Of a DNA stretch of 64,000 nucleotides, positions 16,913 to 24,879 are shown piece by piece. The DNA lies in the NCBI GenBank assembly GCA_051414805.1, contig CP166702.1, positions 4,588,001-4,652,000 on the forward strand, given 5' to 3'. Each line of letters starts with the position of its first letter. Position 1 is the stretch's first letter. The DNA comes from Xenophilus sp003671765 (GTDB lineage: Bacteria > Pseudomonadota > Gammaproteobacteria > Burkholderiales > Burkholderiaceae_C). A program made the translations under genes and the position numbers. The notes under the pieces were generated by a model. It did not search any database. It saw nothing but the letters and a program-made list of their open reading frames with translations, and was not told the DNA's origin.

Positions 16913-18727
16913 ATGCACCCCACGCTCCGCCGACACCGCCTTGCGGCGGCCGCCCTCGCACTCGCCGCGCTGACCGCCCATGCGCAGTCGCCCGGCCCGG
17001 CGCCGGCGAACCCTTCGGCACCGGCGTCGACCCCCGTTCCCGCAGCTCCTGCCGAGAAGACCGAGAAGCCTGAGGAAAGCACCGCGCGCCCCTCGGCAAT
17101 GACCGCGCAACTCTTCTACGAGGTGCTGCTGGGCGAACTCAACACGCGCGCCGGCGGCGACCCGGTCGAAGGCTTCCAGCTGCTGCTCGATGCGGCGCGG
17201 CGCACCGGCGACCCCAAGCTGTTCCAGCGTGCGGTCGACGTGGCCGTGCAGGCCCGCTCGCCCGAGGCCGCCCTGGTCGCGGCCCGCGCCTGGAAGCAGT
17301 CGATCCCGGACTCGCGCGACGCGCGCCGCCTCGAACTGCAGGTGCTCATCGTGCTCGGCCGCCTGAGCGAGACGGTGGAGCCCCTGCGTGCCGAACTTGC
17401 CGCCACGCCGGTGGTCGAGCATCCGCTGCTGATGGCGGTCATCGCGCGCAACTACAGCCGCGCCGCCGACAAGAAGCTCGCCGCCTCGGTGGTCGAGCAG
17501 GCCCTGGTCGACGACCTGAAGAACCCCGCCACCGCCGGGCTTGCATGGACGACCGTGGGCCGCCTGCGCCTGGTGGCCGGCGACGAGGCCGGCGCCATGG
17601 ACGCTGCCCGCAAGGGCCAGGCCGCCGACCCGGATGCCGACGGCCCCGCGGTGCTCGCGCTGGACCTGATCGATCCCGACCGGCCCGAGGCCGAGGCGAT
17701 GGTCAAGCGCTACCTGGCCACCCCCAAGGCCCTGCCGGAAGCCCGCGTGGCCTATGCACGGGTGCTGGCCGAAGGACAGCGCTATGCCGAGGCGACCACC
17801 GAACTCGAGGCGGTCACCAAGGCCCGCCCCGACCTGCCGGACCCGTGGCTCCTGCTGGGCTCGCTGCAGGTGCAGGCGCGCCAGGACGGCGCGGCGGAGG
17901 CATCGCTGCAGCGCTACCTCGAACTGGCGAGCCAGCAGCGCGACGCCGACGAGCGCACGCGCGGCATGGCGCAGGCCTACATCCAGCTCTCGCAGTTGGC
18001 CGAGAGGCGCAAGGACTTTGCCGGCGCCGAGCGCTGGCTGTCGCGCATCGAGAGCACGGACCAATTGGCGGCGGCGCAGACGCGCCGCGCCCTGCTCCTG
18101 GCCCGCCAGGGCAAGCTGCCACAGGCGCGCGAACTGATCCGCAACCTGCCCGAGCGCAGCGACGCCGACAAGAAGCAGAAGTTCATGGCCGAGGTGCAGT
18201 TGCTGCGCGAGGCCAGGGAGTACCAGGCCGCCTACGACATGTTGGCCAAGGCCAGCGCCGCCGACCCCGCCGACAGCGACCTGATCTACGAACAGGCCAT
18301 GGCCGCCGAGAAGATCGACCGCCTCGACGAAATGGAGCGGCTGCTGCGCAAGCTGATGGCGATGAAGCCCGACAACCAGAACGCGTACAACGCGCTGGGC
18401 TACTCGCTGGCCGATCGGAACATCCGCCTCGAGGAAGCGCGCGAGCTGATCCGCAAGGCCGTCTCGCTGGCACCGGACGATCCCTTCATCGCCGACAGCC
18501 TGGGCTGGGTCGAGTACCGGCTGGGCAACGTCGCGGAGGCGCAGCGCATCCTCGAAGCCGCCTACAAGAAGCGTCCCGATCCCGAGATCGGCGCCCACCT
18601 GGGCGAGGTGCTGTGGGCCAGCGGCCAGCGCGACCGCGCCGTGTCGGTGTGGAAGCAGGCCGTGCTGGCCGATGCCGACAACCAGACCCTGCAGGAAACA
18701 CTCAAGCGCCTGCGCGTGAAGCTGTGA
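16913..18727 (+). CDS. Exported tetratricopeptide-repeat protein
   Basis: This 604-residue protein has a signal peptide (MHPTLRRHRLAAAALALAAL, cleavage near AHA-Q), a Pro/Ala-rich linker and then about 500 residues of TPR-like helical repeats, for example AYIQLSQLAERRKDFAGAER and VEYRLGNVAEAQRILEAAYK. Such proteins occur just upstream of lolB in many betaproteobacteria. Its stop overlaps the lolB GTG start (GTGA), so the two are translated together, pointing to an outer-membrane or periplasmic assembly role. That role is inferred from the linkage only. Confidence 0.85.
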   Translation: MHPTLRRHRLAAAALALAALTAHAQSPGPAPANPSAPASTPVPAAPAEKTEKPEESTARPSAMTAQLFYEVLLGELNTRAGGDPVEGFQLLLDAARRTGDPKLFQRAVDVAVQARSPEAALVAARAWKQSIPDSRDARRLELQVLIVLGRLSETVEPLRAELAATPVVEHPLLMAVIARNYSRAADKKLAASVVEQALVDDLKNPATAGLAWTTVGRLRLVAGDEAGAMDAARKGQAADPDADGPAVLALDLIDPDRPEAEAMVKRYLATPKALPEARVAYARVLAEGQRYAEATTELEAVTKARPDLPDPWLLLGSLQVQARQDGAAEASLQRYLELASQQRDADERTRGMAQAYIQLSQLAERRKDFAGAERWLSRIESTDQLAAAQTRRALLLARQGKLPQARELIRNLPERSDADKKQKFMAEVQLLREAREYQAAYDMLAKASAADPADSDLIYEQAMAAEKIDRLDEMERLLRKLMAMKPDNQNAYNALGYSLADRNIRLEEARELIRKAVSLAPDDPFIADSLGWVEYRLGNVAEAQRILEAAYKKRPDPEIGAHLGEVLWASGQRDRAVSVWKQAVLADADNQTLQETLKRLRVKL

Positions 18728-19254
18728 AGCGCCGCACGGCCCTGGCCGCCGTAGCGGCGGTTGCTCCCTTTTTCATAGCTGGCTGCGCAACACCCGCGCG
18801 GCCCGGCGACAGCTTGGACGCGCAAGACGGCCAATGGACAGGGCGCCTGTCTCTGCGCGTGGACAGCCAGCCGGTGCAGTCCTTCGCCGCCCTCTTCGAG
18901 TTGCGCGGTGCGCCCGGCCGCGGCGAACTCACGCTCACCAGCCCCATCGGCAGCACGCTGGGCGTCCTGCAGTGGTCGCCGGGCGAAGCGCTGCTGCGCG
19001 ACGGCCAGCGCACGCAGCGCTACGACTCCATCGACACGCTGGCCGAACGCGTGACCGGCGCCGCCTTGCCGGTGGACGCGCTCTTCCAATGGCTAGCGGG
19101 CCAGCCGGCTGCCGTGCCGGGCTGGCGTGCCGACCTGAGCCAGGTCGCCTCGGGCCGGTTGCAGGCGGTGCGCGAGTCGCCGCAGCCCACGGCCGACCTG
19201 CGCGTGGTCTTCGAGGCCGTGCCGCGTGCCGGCGTCGAGAGCCGACGGCCGTGA
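18724..19254 (+). CDS. lolB: Outer-membrane lipoprotein insertion protein LolB
   Basis: This 176-residue lipoprotein receives lipoproteins from LolA and inserts them into the outer membrane. The N-terminus is VKRRTALAAVAAVAPFFIAG followed by the lipidated Cys (lipobox IAGC). WTGRLSLRV and FAALFELRGAPGRGELTLTS match the LolB beta-barrel. The start is GTG overlapping the TPR stop, and the stop overlaps the ispE GTG. The codons for the signal-peptide end and lipobox (18763-18785) come from an ATAGC-type repeat found elsewhere in noncoding DNA. The lolB-ispE-prs order is conserved in Proteobacteria. Confidence 0.93.
   Translation: MKRRTALAAVAAVAPFFIAGCATPARPGDSLDAQDGQWTGRLSLRVDSQPVQSFAALFELRGAPGRGELTLTSPIGSTLGVLQWSPGEALLRDGQRTQRYDSIDTLAERVTGAALPVDALFQWLAGQPAAVPGWRADLSQVASGRLQAVRESPQPTADLRVVFEAVPRAGVESRRP
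18763..18812 (+). repeat. ATAGC-type repeat, copy B (inside lolB signal peptide)
   Basis: The 17-nt head GCTCCCTTTTTCATAGC at 18763-18779 and the start of the tail (TGGCTGCGCA) align with the intergenic copies. Read in the lolB frame it encodes APFFIAGCA, that is, the hydrophobic end of the signal peptide and the lipobox with its cysteine. The right part of the tail is diverged. Confidence 0.6.
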
Positions 19255-20117
19255 ACGCCCTGTACGACCTGCCGGCGCCGGCCAAGCTCAACCTCTTCCT
19301 GCACATCACGGGCCGCCGCGACGACGGCTACCACCTGCTGCAGTCGGTGTTCATGCTGATCGACTGGAGCGACGTGCTGCACGTCGAGCTGCGGCGCGAT
19401 GGGCAGCTCACGCGCGAGGACCTGACGACGCCACTCCCCGCGGACGACCTCGTGCTGCGCGCCGCGCGAGCGCTGCAGGCCTTCGCCGCACCGGGCCAGG
19501 GCGCGCACATCGGCGTCGCGAAGCAGGTGCCGGCCCAGGCCGGGATGGGCGGCGGCTCGTCCGACGCGGCCACCTGCCTGCTGGCCCTCAATCGACTGTG
19601 GGACCTTCGCCTGCCACTGCAGCGGCTCGAGCGGATCGGCCTCGCGCTGGGTGCCGACGTGCCCTTCTTCCTGCGCGGCCACAACGCCTGGGTCGAGGGC
19701 ATCGGCGAGGAGATAACGCCGGTGGCCCTGCCGAGCGGTCGCTTCGCGGTGCTCAAGCCGACGGCGGGGCTGGACACGCGTCTCATTTTTGCCGCCGAAG
19801 ACCTTCAACGCGAAACAAGTCCTGCTATACTCTCTGGCTTTGCTGCAAACGATGCAGCCGAAATCTTCAGATTCGGCCACAACGACTTGCAGCCGGTTGC
19901 CCAGAGGCTCTGCCCCGAGGTGCGCCAGGCCATCGAATGGCTCGGCAGCCAGGGACTGGAGGCACGGATGACCGGGTCCGGCAGTGCGGTGTTCGCGCCG
20001 CTGGAACAGAGAGACAATGCGCCGCACGGCCCGTTGCTCGACGACCCGCCACCGGGTTGGCAGCTTCGGCAGTGCAGCAATCTGGAAGTCCATCCTCTCG
20101 CAGGCTGGGCGGTCTAG
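19251..20117 (+). CDS. ispE: 4-diphosphocytidyl-2-C-methyl-D-erythritol kinase
   Basis: This 288-residue GHMP kinase is the fourth enzyme of the non-mevalonate isoprenoid pathway. Visible motifs: PAPAKLNLFLHITGRRDDGY near the start, the ATP loop QAGMGGGSSDAATC near residue 100, LGADVPFF, and motif 3 MTGSGSAVFA near 245. It starts with GTG overlapping the lolB stop. Codons at about 19786-19870 are much more AT-rich than the rest and contain a TGCTATACT extended -10, so the gene probably also carries a promoter for tRNA-Gln and prs. Confidence 0.96.
   Translation: MNALYDLPAPAKLNLFLHITGRRDDGYHLLQSVFMLIDWSDVLHVELRRDGQLTREDLTTPLPADDLVLRAARALQAFAAPGQGAHIGVAKQVPAQAGMGGGSSDAATCLLALNRLWDLRLPLQRLERIGLALGADVPFFLRGHNAWVEGIGEEITPVALPSGRFAVLKPTAGLDTRLIFAAEDLQRETSPAILSGFAANDAAEIFRFGHNDLQPVAQRLCPEVRQAIEWLGSQGLEARMTGSGSAVFAPLEQRDNAPHGPLLDDPPPGWQLRQCSNLEVHPLAGWAV
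19804..19831 (+). promoter_or_regulatory. Internal promoter candidate within ispE
   Basis: TATACT (19826-19831) is preceded by TGC (extended -10), with a weak TTCAAC -35 at 19804-19809 and a 16-bp spacer. The surrounding ~80 bp are AT-rich for this genome. The same nine bases, TGCTATACT, precede tRNA-Arg. It would transcribe tRNA-Gln, 358 bp downstream, and prs. Confidence 0.5.
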
Positions 20118-20188
20118 AAAAGCCAGTCGCCGAGAGGTGGCTGGGTGCGACATTCATCGGTGGGTGGTCTTTGACCACTCTCCTGTGT

Positions 20189-20265
20189 AGGGGAGTCGCC
20201 AAGCTGGTTAAGGCACCGGATTTTGATTCCGGCATGCAAAGGTTCGAATCCTTTCTCCCCTGCCA
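20189..20265 (+). tRNA. tRNA-Gln (anticodon TTG)
   Basis: This is a 77-nt cloverleaf: acceptor AGGGGAG with CTCCCCT, anticodon stem CCGGA/TCCGG enclosing TTTTGAT (anticodon TTG), T-arm AAAGGTTCGAATCCTTT and encoded CCA. It sits between ispE and prs, a conserved placement in betaproteobacteria. A small perfect stem (GTGGTC/GACCAC) lies at 20164-20178 just upstream. Confidence 0.95.
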
Positions 20266-20349
20266 AATTCTTTCCACGACAAAGAACGGCGCCGCGCCGC
20301 AAGGTGCGGGCCTTCAAGGCCCAATCGCTCAGACCGCCGGGAAACACGC

Positions 20350-21324
20350 ATGCAGGCGCATCACCCTGACTTCATGGTTTTCACCGGCAACGCCAATCCC
20401 GGCCTCGCGGCCGAGATCGCGCAGCACCTGGGCACCACGTTGGGCGCCGCCCGCGTGGGCCGCTTCTCCGATGGAGAAGTCACCGTCGAGATCAACCAGA
20501 ACGTCCGTGCCCGCGACGTGTTCGTCGTCCAGTCGACCTGCGCGCCCACGAACGAGAACCTGATGGAACTGCTGATCATGGTCGACGCGCTCAAGCGCGC
20601 TTCGGCCGAGCGGATCAGCGCCGTCATCCCTTATTTCGGCTACGCCCGCCAGGACCGCCGCCCGCGCTCCAGCCGCGTGCCGATCTCGGCCAAGGTGGTC
20701 GCCAACCTGCTGCAGACCGTCGGCGTCGACCGCGTCCTCACGATGGACCTGCACGCCGACCAGATCCAGGGCTTCTTCGACATCCCGGTCGACAACATCT
20801 ACGCCTCGCCGGTGCTGCTGGGCGACCTGCGCGCCAAGAACTACGAGGACCTGATCGTGGTCTCGCCCGACGTCGGCGGCGTGGTCCGTGCCCGCGCTCT
20901 GGCCAAGCAGCTCAACTGCGACCTCGCCATCATCGACAAGCGTCGCCCGAAGGCGAACGTGAGCGAGGTGATGAACGTCATCGGCGAGATCGAGAACCGC
21001 AACTGCGTGATCATGGACGACATGATCGACACCGCCGGCACGCTGGTGAAGGCGGCCGAGGTGCTGAAGGAGCGCGGCGCCAAGAGCGTGTACGCCTACT
21101 GCACGCACCCGGTGTTCTCGGGCCCGGCCATGGAACGCATCGCCCAGGGCACCGCCCTCGACGAAGTCTGCGTGACCAACACGATCCCGCTGTCCGATGC
21201 CGCACTGGGCTGCAGCAAGATCCGCCAGCTGTCCGTGGCGCCGCTGTTCGCCGAGACGATCCAGCGCATCGCCAAGGGCGAGTCGGTGATGAGCCTGTTC
21301 TCGGACCAGGAAAACCTGTTCTGA
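20350..21324 (+). CDS. prs: Ribose-phosphate pyrophosphokinase
   Basis: This 324-residue enzyme makes PRPP from ribose 5-phosphate and ATP for nucleotide, histidine and tryptophan synthesis. Motifs: FTGNANPGLAAEIA at the start, ARQDRRPRSSRVPISAK flexible loop, VDRVLTMDLHADQIQGFF, and the PRPP-binding VIMDDMIDTAGTL near residue 222. The N-terminus has a short extension (MQAHHPD). A GGGCCTT/AAGGCCC stem lies in the leader at 20308-20322. It follows tRNA-Gln and probably shares its transcript. Confidence 0.97.
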   Translation: MQAHHPDFMVFTGNANPGLAAEIAQHLGTTLGAARVGRFSDGEVTVEINQNVRARDVFVVQSTCAPTNENLMELLIMVDALKRASAERISAVIPYFGYARQDRRPRSSRVPISAKVVANLLQTVGVDRVLTMDLHADQIQGFFDIPVDNIYASPVLLGDLRAKNYEDLIVVSPDVGGVVRARALAKQLNCDLAIIDKRRPKANVSEVMNVIGEIENRNCVIMDDMIDTAGTLVKAAEVLKERGAKSVYAYCTHPVFSGPAMERIAQGTALDEVCVTNTIPLSDAALGCSKIRQLSVAPLFAETIQRIAKGESVMSLFSDQENLF

Positions 21325-21325
21325 G

Positions 21326-21402
21326 CACTCAGCGATCTTCGATCGCCGAGTGAACTTGAAGATCAGTGCAGTCGGGGCCGGCAAAGCCGGACCCCAACTG
21401 CA
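21326..21402 (+). other. Two stem-loops downstream of prs
   Basis: The first stem pairs CACTC and GCGATC with GATCGC and GAGTG (21326-21352). The second pairs TGCAGT...GCCGGC with GCCGG...ACTGCA (21367-21402). Neither has a following T-run. They may protect the prs mRNA 3' end or form part of the rplY leader. Confidence 0.5.
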
Positions 21403-21471
21403 GTAGAGAGACGACGCTGCGCGATGCTTCGCGCCGTCTTGGAGGAGCAGGCTTCGCCGCTCCTTCTTCGT

Positions 21472-21490
21472 GTCCCTCCGGGGACTTTTT
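21472..21490 (+). terminator. Rho-independent terminator or attenuator before rplY
   Basis: The stem GTCCC/GGGAC with loop TCCG is followed directly by TTTTT. It lies 47 bp upstream of the rplY ATG. It may end prs transcription or, because it is so close to rplY, act as an attenuator. A further stem (GGAGC/GCTCC) is at 21444-21463. Confidence 0.65.
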
Positions 21491-21537
21491 GAAACGGAGC
21501 CAGGCTGGTCGCGGCCGGTTCCATCTGGAGAATCGCT

Positions 21538-22182
21538 ATGAAATTCGTCGCTTTCGAGCGCGCCAAGCAGGGTACGGGTGCGAGCCGCCGTCTGCGCAAC
21601 GCCGGCAAGACGCCCGGCATCGTCTACGGTGGCGAAGGCCAGCCGCAACTGATCGAACTCGACCACAACGCCCTGTGGCACGCCCTCAAGAAGGAAGCCT
21701 TCCACTCCTCCGTCCTCGAGATGGAATTGGGCGGCAACGTGAGCAAGGTCCTGCTGCGCGACGTGCAATACCACCCCTTCAAGCAACTGGTGCAGCACAT
21801 CGACTTCCAGCGCGTCGATGCCCGCACCCGCATGACCATGAAGGTGCCGCTGCACTTCAAGGGTGAGGAAGAGTCCGATGCCGTCAAGCTCGAGCACAAC
21901 CTCGTCAACCACGTCACGACCGAACTGGAAGTGAGCTGCCTGCCGTCGGAACTCCCCGAGTTCATCGAGGTGGACCTGTCGGGCCTGAAGAAGAACGGCA
22001 CCGTCACGCTCAAGGACATCAAGCTGCCGCGCGGCGTGCGTTGGGTGAGCCACGGCAAGGTCAACCCCGTCCTGGCATCCGCCACGGCGCCGGCCGTCGA
22101 GGAAGAACCCGAAGCACCGGCCGAAGGCGCTGCAGCCGCAGCACCCGCGCCCGCACCGGCCAAGGGTGGCAAGAAGAAGTAA
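21538..22182 (+). CDS. rplY: 50S ribosomal protein L25 / general stress protein Ctc
   Basis: This 214-residue protein binds 5S rRNA. It is the long CTC-type form: an L25 domain (residues ~1-95, with QGTGASRRLRNAGKTPGIVY) plus the TL5/CTC C-terminal beta domain (PLHFKGEEESDAVK, LPEFIEVDLSGLKKNG) and an Ala/Pro-rich tail ending GGKKK. TGGAGA precedes the ATG. The prs-rplY-pth order is widely conserved. Stem-loops upstream (21326-21490) may regulate it. Confidence 0.96.
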   Translation: MKFVAFERAKQGTGASRRLRNAGKTPGIVYGGEGQPQLIELDHNALWHALKKEAFHSSVLEMELGGNVSKVLLRDVQYHPFKQLVQHIDFQRVDARTRMTMKVPLHFKGEEESDAVKLEHNLVNHVTTELEVSCLPSELPEFIEVDLSGLKKNGTVTLKDIKLPRGVRWVSHGKVNPVLASATAPAVEEEPEAPAEGAAAAAPAPAPAKGGKKK

Positions 22183-22204
22183 TCGCCGCTCGCGTGTGCG
22201 ATTC

Positions 22205-22236
22205 GACGGCCCGCTTCGGCGGGCCGTCTGCTTTTC
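22205..22236 (+). terminator. Rho-independent terminator after rplY
   Basis: A perfect 10-bp stem, GACGGCCCGC with GCGGGCCGTC, is separated by a TTC-centred loop and followed by TGCTTTTC. It ends the prs-rplY transcript before pth. Confidence 0.8.
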
Positions 22237-22273
22237 GGGCCTCGCAAAAAACCCACCCGGATAATCCACCCCC

Positions 22274-22912
22274 ATGATCAAGCTGTTCGTCGGCCTCGGC
22301 AATCCGGGCCCGGAGTACGAGGCCACGCGCCACAACGCGGGCTTCTGGTGGATCGACGCCCTGGCGCGCGACTGGAAGCTCCATCTGCAGCCCGAGCGCA
22401 GCTACCACGGCCTGGTGGCACGCACCACCGTCCAGGGCCAGACCGTGTGGCTGCTGGAGCCGCAGACCTTCATGAACCTTTCGGGCAAGTCGGTCGGCGC
22501 CCTCGCCCGCTTCTTCAAGATCGCACCGGAAGAGATCCTCGTGGTGCACGACGAACTCGACGTCGTGCCCGGCCAGGCCAAGCTCAAGTTCGGCGGCAGC
22601 CACGCTGGCCACAACGGCCTGCGCGACATCCACGCGCAGCTGGGCACGGGTGACTACTGGCGCCTGCGCATCGGCATCGGCCACCCCGGCGTGAAGAGCG
22701 AAGTCATCCACTGGGTGCTCAAGAAGCCGCTGCGCGAGCAGCGCGAGGCGATCGACGACACGATCGTGCGCACCCTGCACGCCGTGCCGGCCCTGGTGGC
22801 CGGCGAGATGGACAAGGCGACCTTGCTGATCCACACCAGCAAGCCGCCCCGGCCCAAACCGCCCCGGCGCGAGCCGGGCGACGGCGGGCCGCCCGCCGCG
22901 GCGCCGGGTTAG
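22274..22912 (+). CDS. pth: Peptidyl-tRNA hydrolase
   Basis: This 212-residue enzyme releases tRNA from peptidyl-tRNA dropped off ribosomes. Motifs: FVGLGNPGPEYEATRHNAGF with the catalytic His, PQTFMNLSGKSV, VVHDELDVVPGQAKLKFGGS, and GHNGLRDI. The C-terminus is extended by a Pro/Arg-rich tail (PRPKPPRREPGDGG). There is no clear Shine-Dalgarno. It lies after the rplY terminator, so it probably has its own promoter. Confidence 0.96.
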   Translation: MIKLFVGLGNPGPEYEATRHNAGFWWIDALARDWKLHLQPERSYHGLVARTTVQGQTVWLLEPQTFMNLSGKSVGALARFFKIAPEEILVVHDELDVVPGQAKLKFGGSHAGHNGLRDIHAQLGTGDYWRLRIGIGHPGVKSEVIHWVLKKPLREQREAIDDTIVRTLHAVPALVAGEMDKATLLIHTSKPPRPKPPRREPGDGGPPAAAPG

Positions 22913-22939
22913 CGCCGAGCACCCCAGGGAGGAGAGACG

Positions 22940-23404
22940 ATGCGCACACAACACCGCGCCGCTCACACGATTGCTTCACTTTTGATAGCAGCCTGCGCCC
23001 ATACGGCGGGCGCTGCGGCCCCGAACGGCACTGGAAACCAGGCCTGGCGCTGCGGCAGCAGCTACAGCGACCAGCCCTGCGCCGGCGGCCGCGCCGTGGC
23101 GGTGGACGACGCACGCAGCGCCGCCGACCGCCAGGCGCAGGAGCGGCACACCCGCGAGACGCAGCGGCAGGCCGAAACGATGGCGCGCGAGCGCCGCGCG
23201 CTGGAGCACGAGGCCGCCCGACAGCGGCCGGCCATCATCGCGCCGCCGCCCGCCCCGCCAGCCAAGCCTGCGCCGCACGAGACGGTAGCGAAGCCGCCCA
23301 AGACCCACAAGCCGAAGAAGCACGCGAAAGGCGAAACCGACGCCTTCACCGCGCGCGATCCATCGGCGGCCGTTGCGGGCGACAAACGCAGGAAGAAGGG
23401 TTGA
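22940..23404 (+). CDS. Small exported protein, DUF4124-like
   Basis: This 154-residue protein has an N-terminal export signal (TIASLLIAACAHTAGAAA) and then WRCGSSYSDQPCAGGRAV, a short two-cysteine motif of DUF4124-type periplasmic proteins. The rest is a charged coiled coil (AQERHTRETQRQAETMARER), a Pro/Ala segment and a Lys-rich tail. A strong GGAGGAGA precedes the ATG. The hydrophobic core of the signal is encoded by an ATAGC-type repeat (22973-23033). An LIAAC box could also make it a lipoprotein. Function unknown. Confidence 0.7.
   Translation: MRTQHRAAHTIASLLIAACAHTAGAAAPNGTGNQAWRCGSSYSDQPCAGGRAVAVDDARSAADRQAQERHTRETQRQAETMARERRALEHEAARQRPAIIAPPPAPPAKPAPHETVAKPPKTHKPKKHAKGETDAFTARDPSAAVAGDKRRKKG
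22973..23033 (+). repeat. ATAGC-type repeat, copy C (inside an exported-protein signal)
   Basis: The head GCTTCACTTTTGATAGC (17 nt) and a tail with AGCCTGCGC, CGGGCGCTGCGGCC and CGGCACT align along nearly the whole length with the intergenic copy at 12766-12829. In the gene frame it encodes ASLLIAACAHTAGAAAP, the signal-peptide core. Confidence 0.75.
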
Positions 23405-23432
23405 GCCCGGACCGCGCCGCGCCGGCCCTCGG

Positions 23433-23702
23433 TCAGGCCGCCGGTGGCGCCGTCTTCGCGGCCGTGAGCCGCTCGTACTTCTGGAACAGCGTCTCGCGCG
23501 ACTCCACGAAGTCGGGGTGGACCGGGATGCACGCGACCGGGCAGATCTGCACGCACTGCGGTTCGTCGAAATGCCCCACGCATTCCGTGCACTTGCACGG
23601 ATCGATCTCGTAGATCGCCTCACCCATCGAGATCGCGTCGTTGGGGCACTCCGGCTCGCAGACGTCGCAGTTGATGCATTCGTCGGTGATCATGAGGGCC
23701 AT
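23433..23702 (-). CDS. 2[4Fe-4S] ferredoxin, YfhL type
   Basis: This 89-residue protein has two cluster-binding motifs: CINCDVCEPECP (residues ~9-20) and, after a short insert, CTECVGHFDEPQCVQICPVAC. The spacing in the second motif is that of the YfhL/Alvin ferredoxins with an extended loop. It transfers electrons at low potential in the cytoplasm; the partner is unknown. The start is MALMITDEC, and longer upstream starts would add an unrelated Ala-rich stretch. It is convergent with the small exported protein gene. Confidence 0.92.
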   Translation of the reverse strand: MALMITDECINCDVCEPECPNDAISMGEAIYEIDPCKCTECVGHFDEPQCVQICPVACIPVHPDFVESRETLFQKYERLTAAKTAPPAA

Positions 23703-23791
23703 GGCGCCGATTATCGGCGGCCGCACCGCTTCGAAGGGCGCACCCGCCGCCGAGGCCCTGCCTGCGGCAGGGGCGGTGCAGGGCATCGCAC

Positions 23792-23815
23792 GGGCACAGG
23801 CACGGGCACGGGCAC
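23792..23815 (+). repeat. Imperfect hexanucleotide tandem repeat
   Basis: Four tandem copies of GGGCAC (the second reads AGGCAC) lie between the divergent ferredoxin and ABC-transporter genes. Slippage here could alter promoter spacing. The array is short and may be neutral. Confidence 0.5.
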
Positions 23816-23926
23816 GTTCATTGCGTGGATGCGGTTATGCTGCGGCCGCCCCCGCGACCCGCCGCGCACCCTGCCGTCGCTTCCGGCCGTGCCGCCCCAG
23901 GCGCACGCTGCGCGCAACGCCCCACC

Positions 23927-24877
23927 ATGAGCCTCTTTCTTCTCAAGCGCCTCGCGACCCTCGTCGGCACCCTGATCGGCGCCTCGGTCATCGTCTTCCT
24001 CGTGCTCGAGATCCTGCCCGGCAATGCCGCGCAGATGCTGATGGGCCCGGACGCCGACCCCAGCGCGGTCGCTGCCCTCGCCACCAAGCTGGGCCTGGAC
24101 CAGCCGGCTTGGACGCGCTACTGGCAATGGATCGGCGGCCTGCTCACCGGCAACCTCGGCGACAGCTACACCTACGGCTCGCCCGTGCTCGACCTGATCC
24201 TCGAGCGCCTGCAGCTGACCATCCCGCTGGCCTTCATGGCGATGGCCTTCACCACGTTGATCGCGCTGCTGGTCGGGGTGACGGCCGCAGCGCGCCACAA
24301 CAAGCTCGGCGACGTGGGCCTGATGGGCCTGGCCCAGGTCGGCGTGGCCATTCCCAACTTCTGGTTCGCGATCCTGCTGATCCTGCTGTTCTCGGTGAAG
24401 CTGCAGTGGTTCTCGGCCGGCGGCTTCGACGGCTGGGGCGAAGGCATCGGCGCGGGCATCAAGTCGCTGCTGCTGCCGGCCCTGTCGCTGGCCGTGGTGC
24501 AGGCCGCCATCCTGGCGCGCATCACGCGCTCGGCGGTGCTGGAGGTGATGCGCGAGGACTTCGTGCGCACCGCGCGTGCCAAGGGCGTGGGCCAGCGCGC
24601 GGTGCTCTGGCGCCATGTGCTGCGCAACGCGCTCATCCCGGTGGTCACCGTGATGGGCATGCAGTTCTCCGAGCTGCTGGCCGGCACCATCGTGGTCGAG
24701 AACGTGTTCTACCTGCCCGGTCTGGGCCGCCTGATCTTCCAGGCCATCAGCAACCGCGACCTGGTCGTGGTGCGCAACTGCGTGATGCTGCTGGCCGCCT
24801 TCGTCGTCATCGTGAACTTCGTGGTCGACGTGCTGTATGCGGTGATCGATCCGCGCATCAAGGCGAGCGACGTATGA
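23927..24877 (+). CDS. Dipeptide/oligopeptide-type ABC transporter permease (DppB-like)
   Basis: This 316-residue inner-membrane permease starts MSLFLLKRLATLVGTLIGAS. It has the DppB plan: TM1 at the N-terminus, a periplasmic loop (NLGDSYTYGSPVLDLI) and a five-helix core with the coupling motif EDFVRTARAKGVGQRAVLWR near residue 210. It pairs with the DppC-like permease and two ATPases that follow. The gap to the next gene is filled by a palindromic element (24880-25004). In-frame upstream starts exist but the given ATG begins the transmembrane region properly. The substrate is a peptide or another small polar compound. Confidence 0.93.
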   Translation: MSLFLLKRLATLVGTLIGASVIVFLVLEILPGNAAQMLMGPDADPSAVAALATKLGLDQPAWTRYWQWIGGLLTGNLGDSYTYGSPVLDLILERLQLTIPLAFMAMAFTTLIALLVGVTAAARHNKLGDVGLMGLAQVGVAIPNFWFAILLILLFSVKLQWFSAGGFDGWGEGIGAGIKSLLLPALSLAVVQAAILARITRSAVLEVMREDFVRTARAKGVGQRAVLWRHVLRNALIPVVTVMGMQFSELLAGTIVVENVFYLPGLGRLIFQAISNRDLVVVRNCVMLLAAFVVIVNFVVDVLYAVIDPRIKASDV

Positions 24878-24879
24878 AG

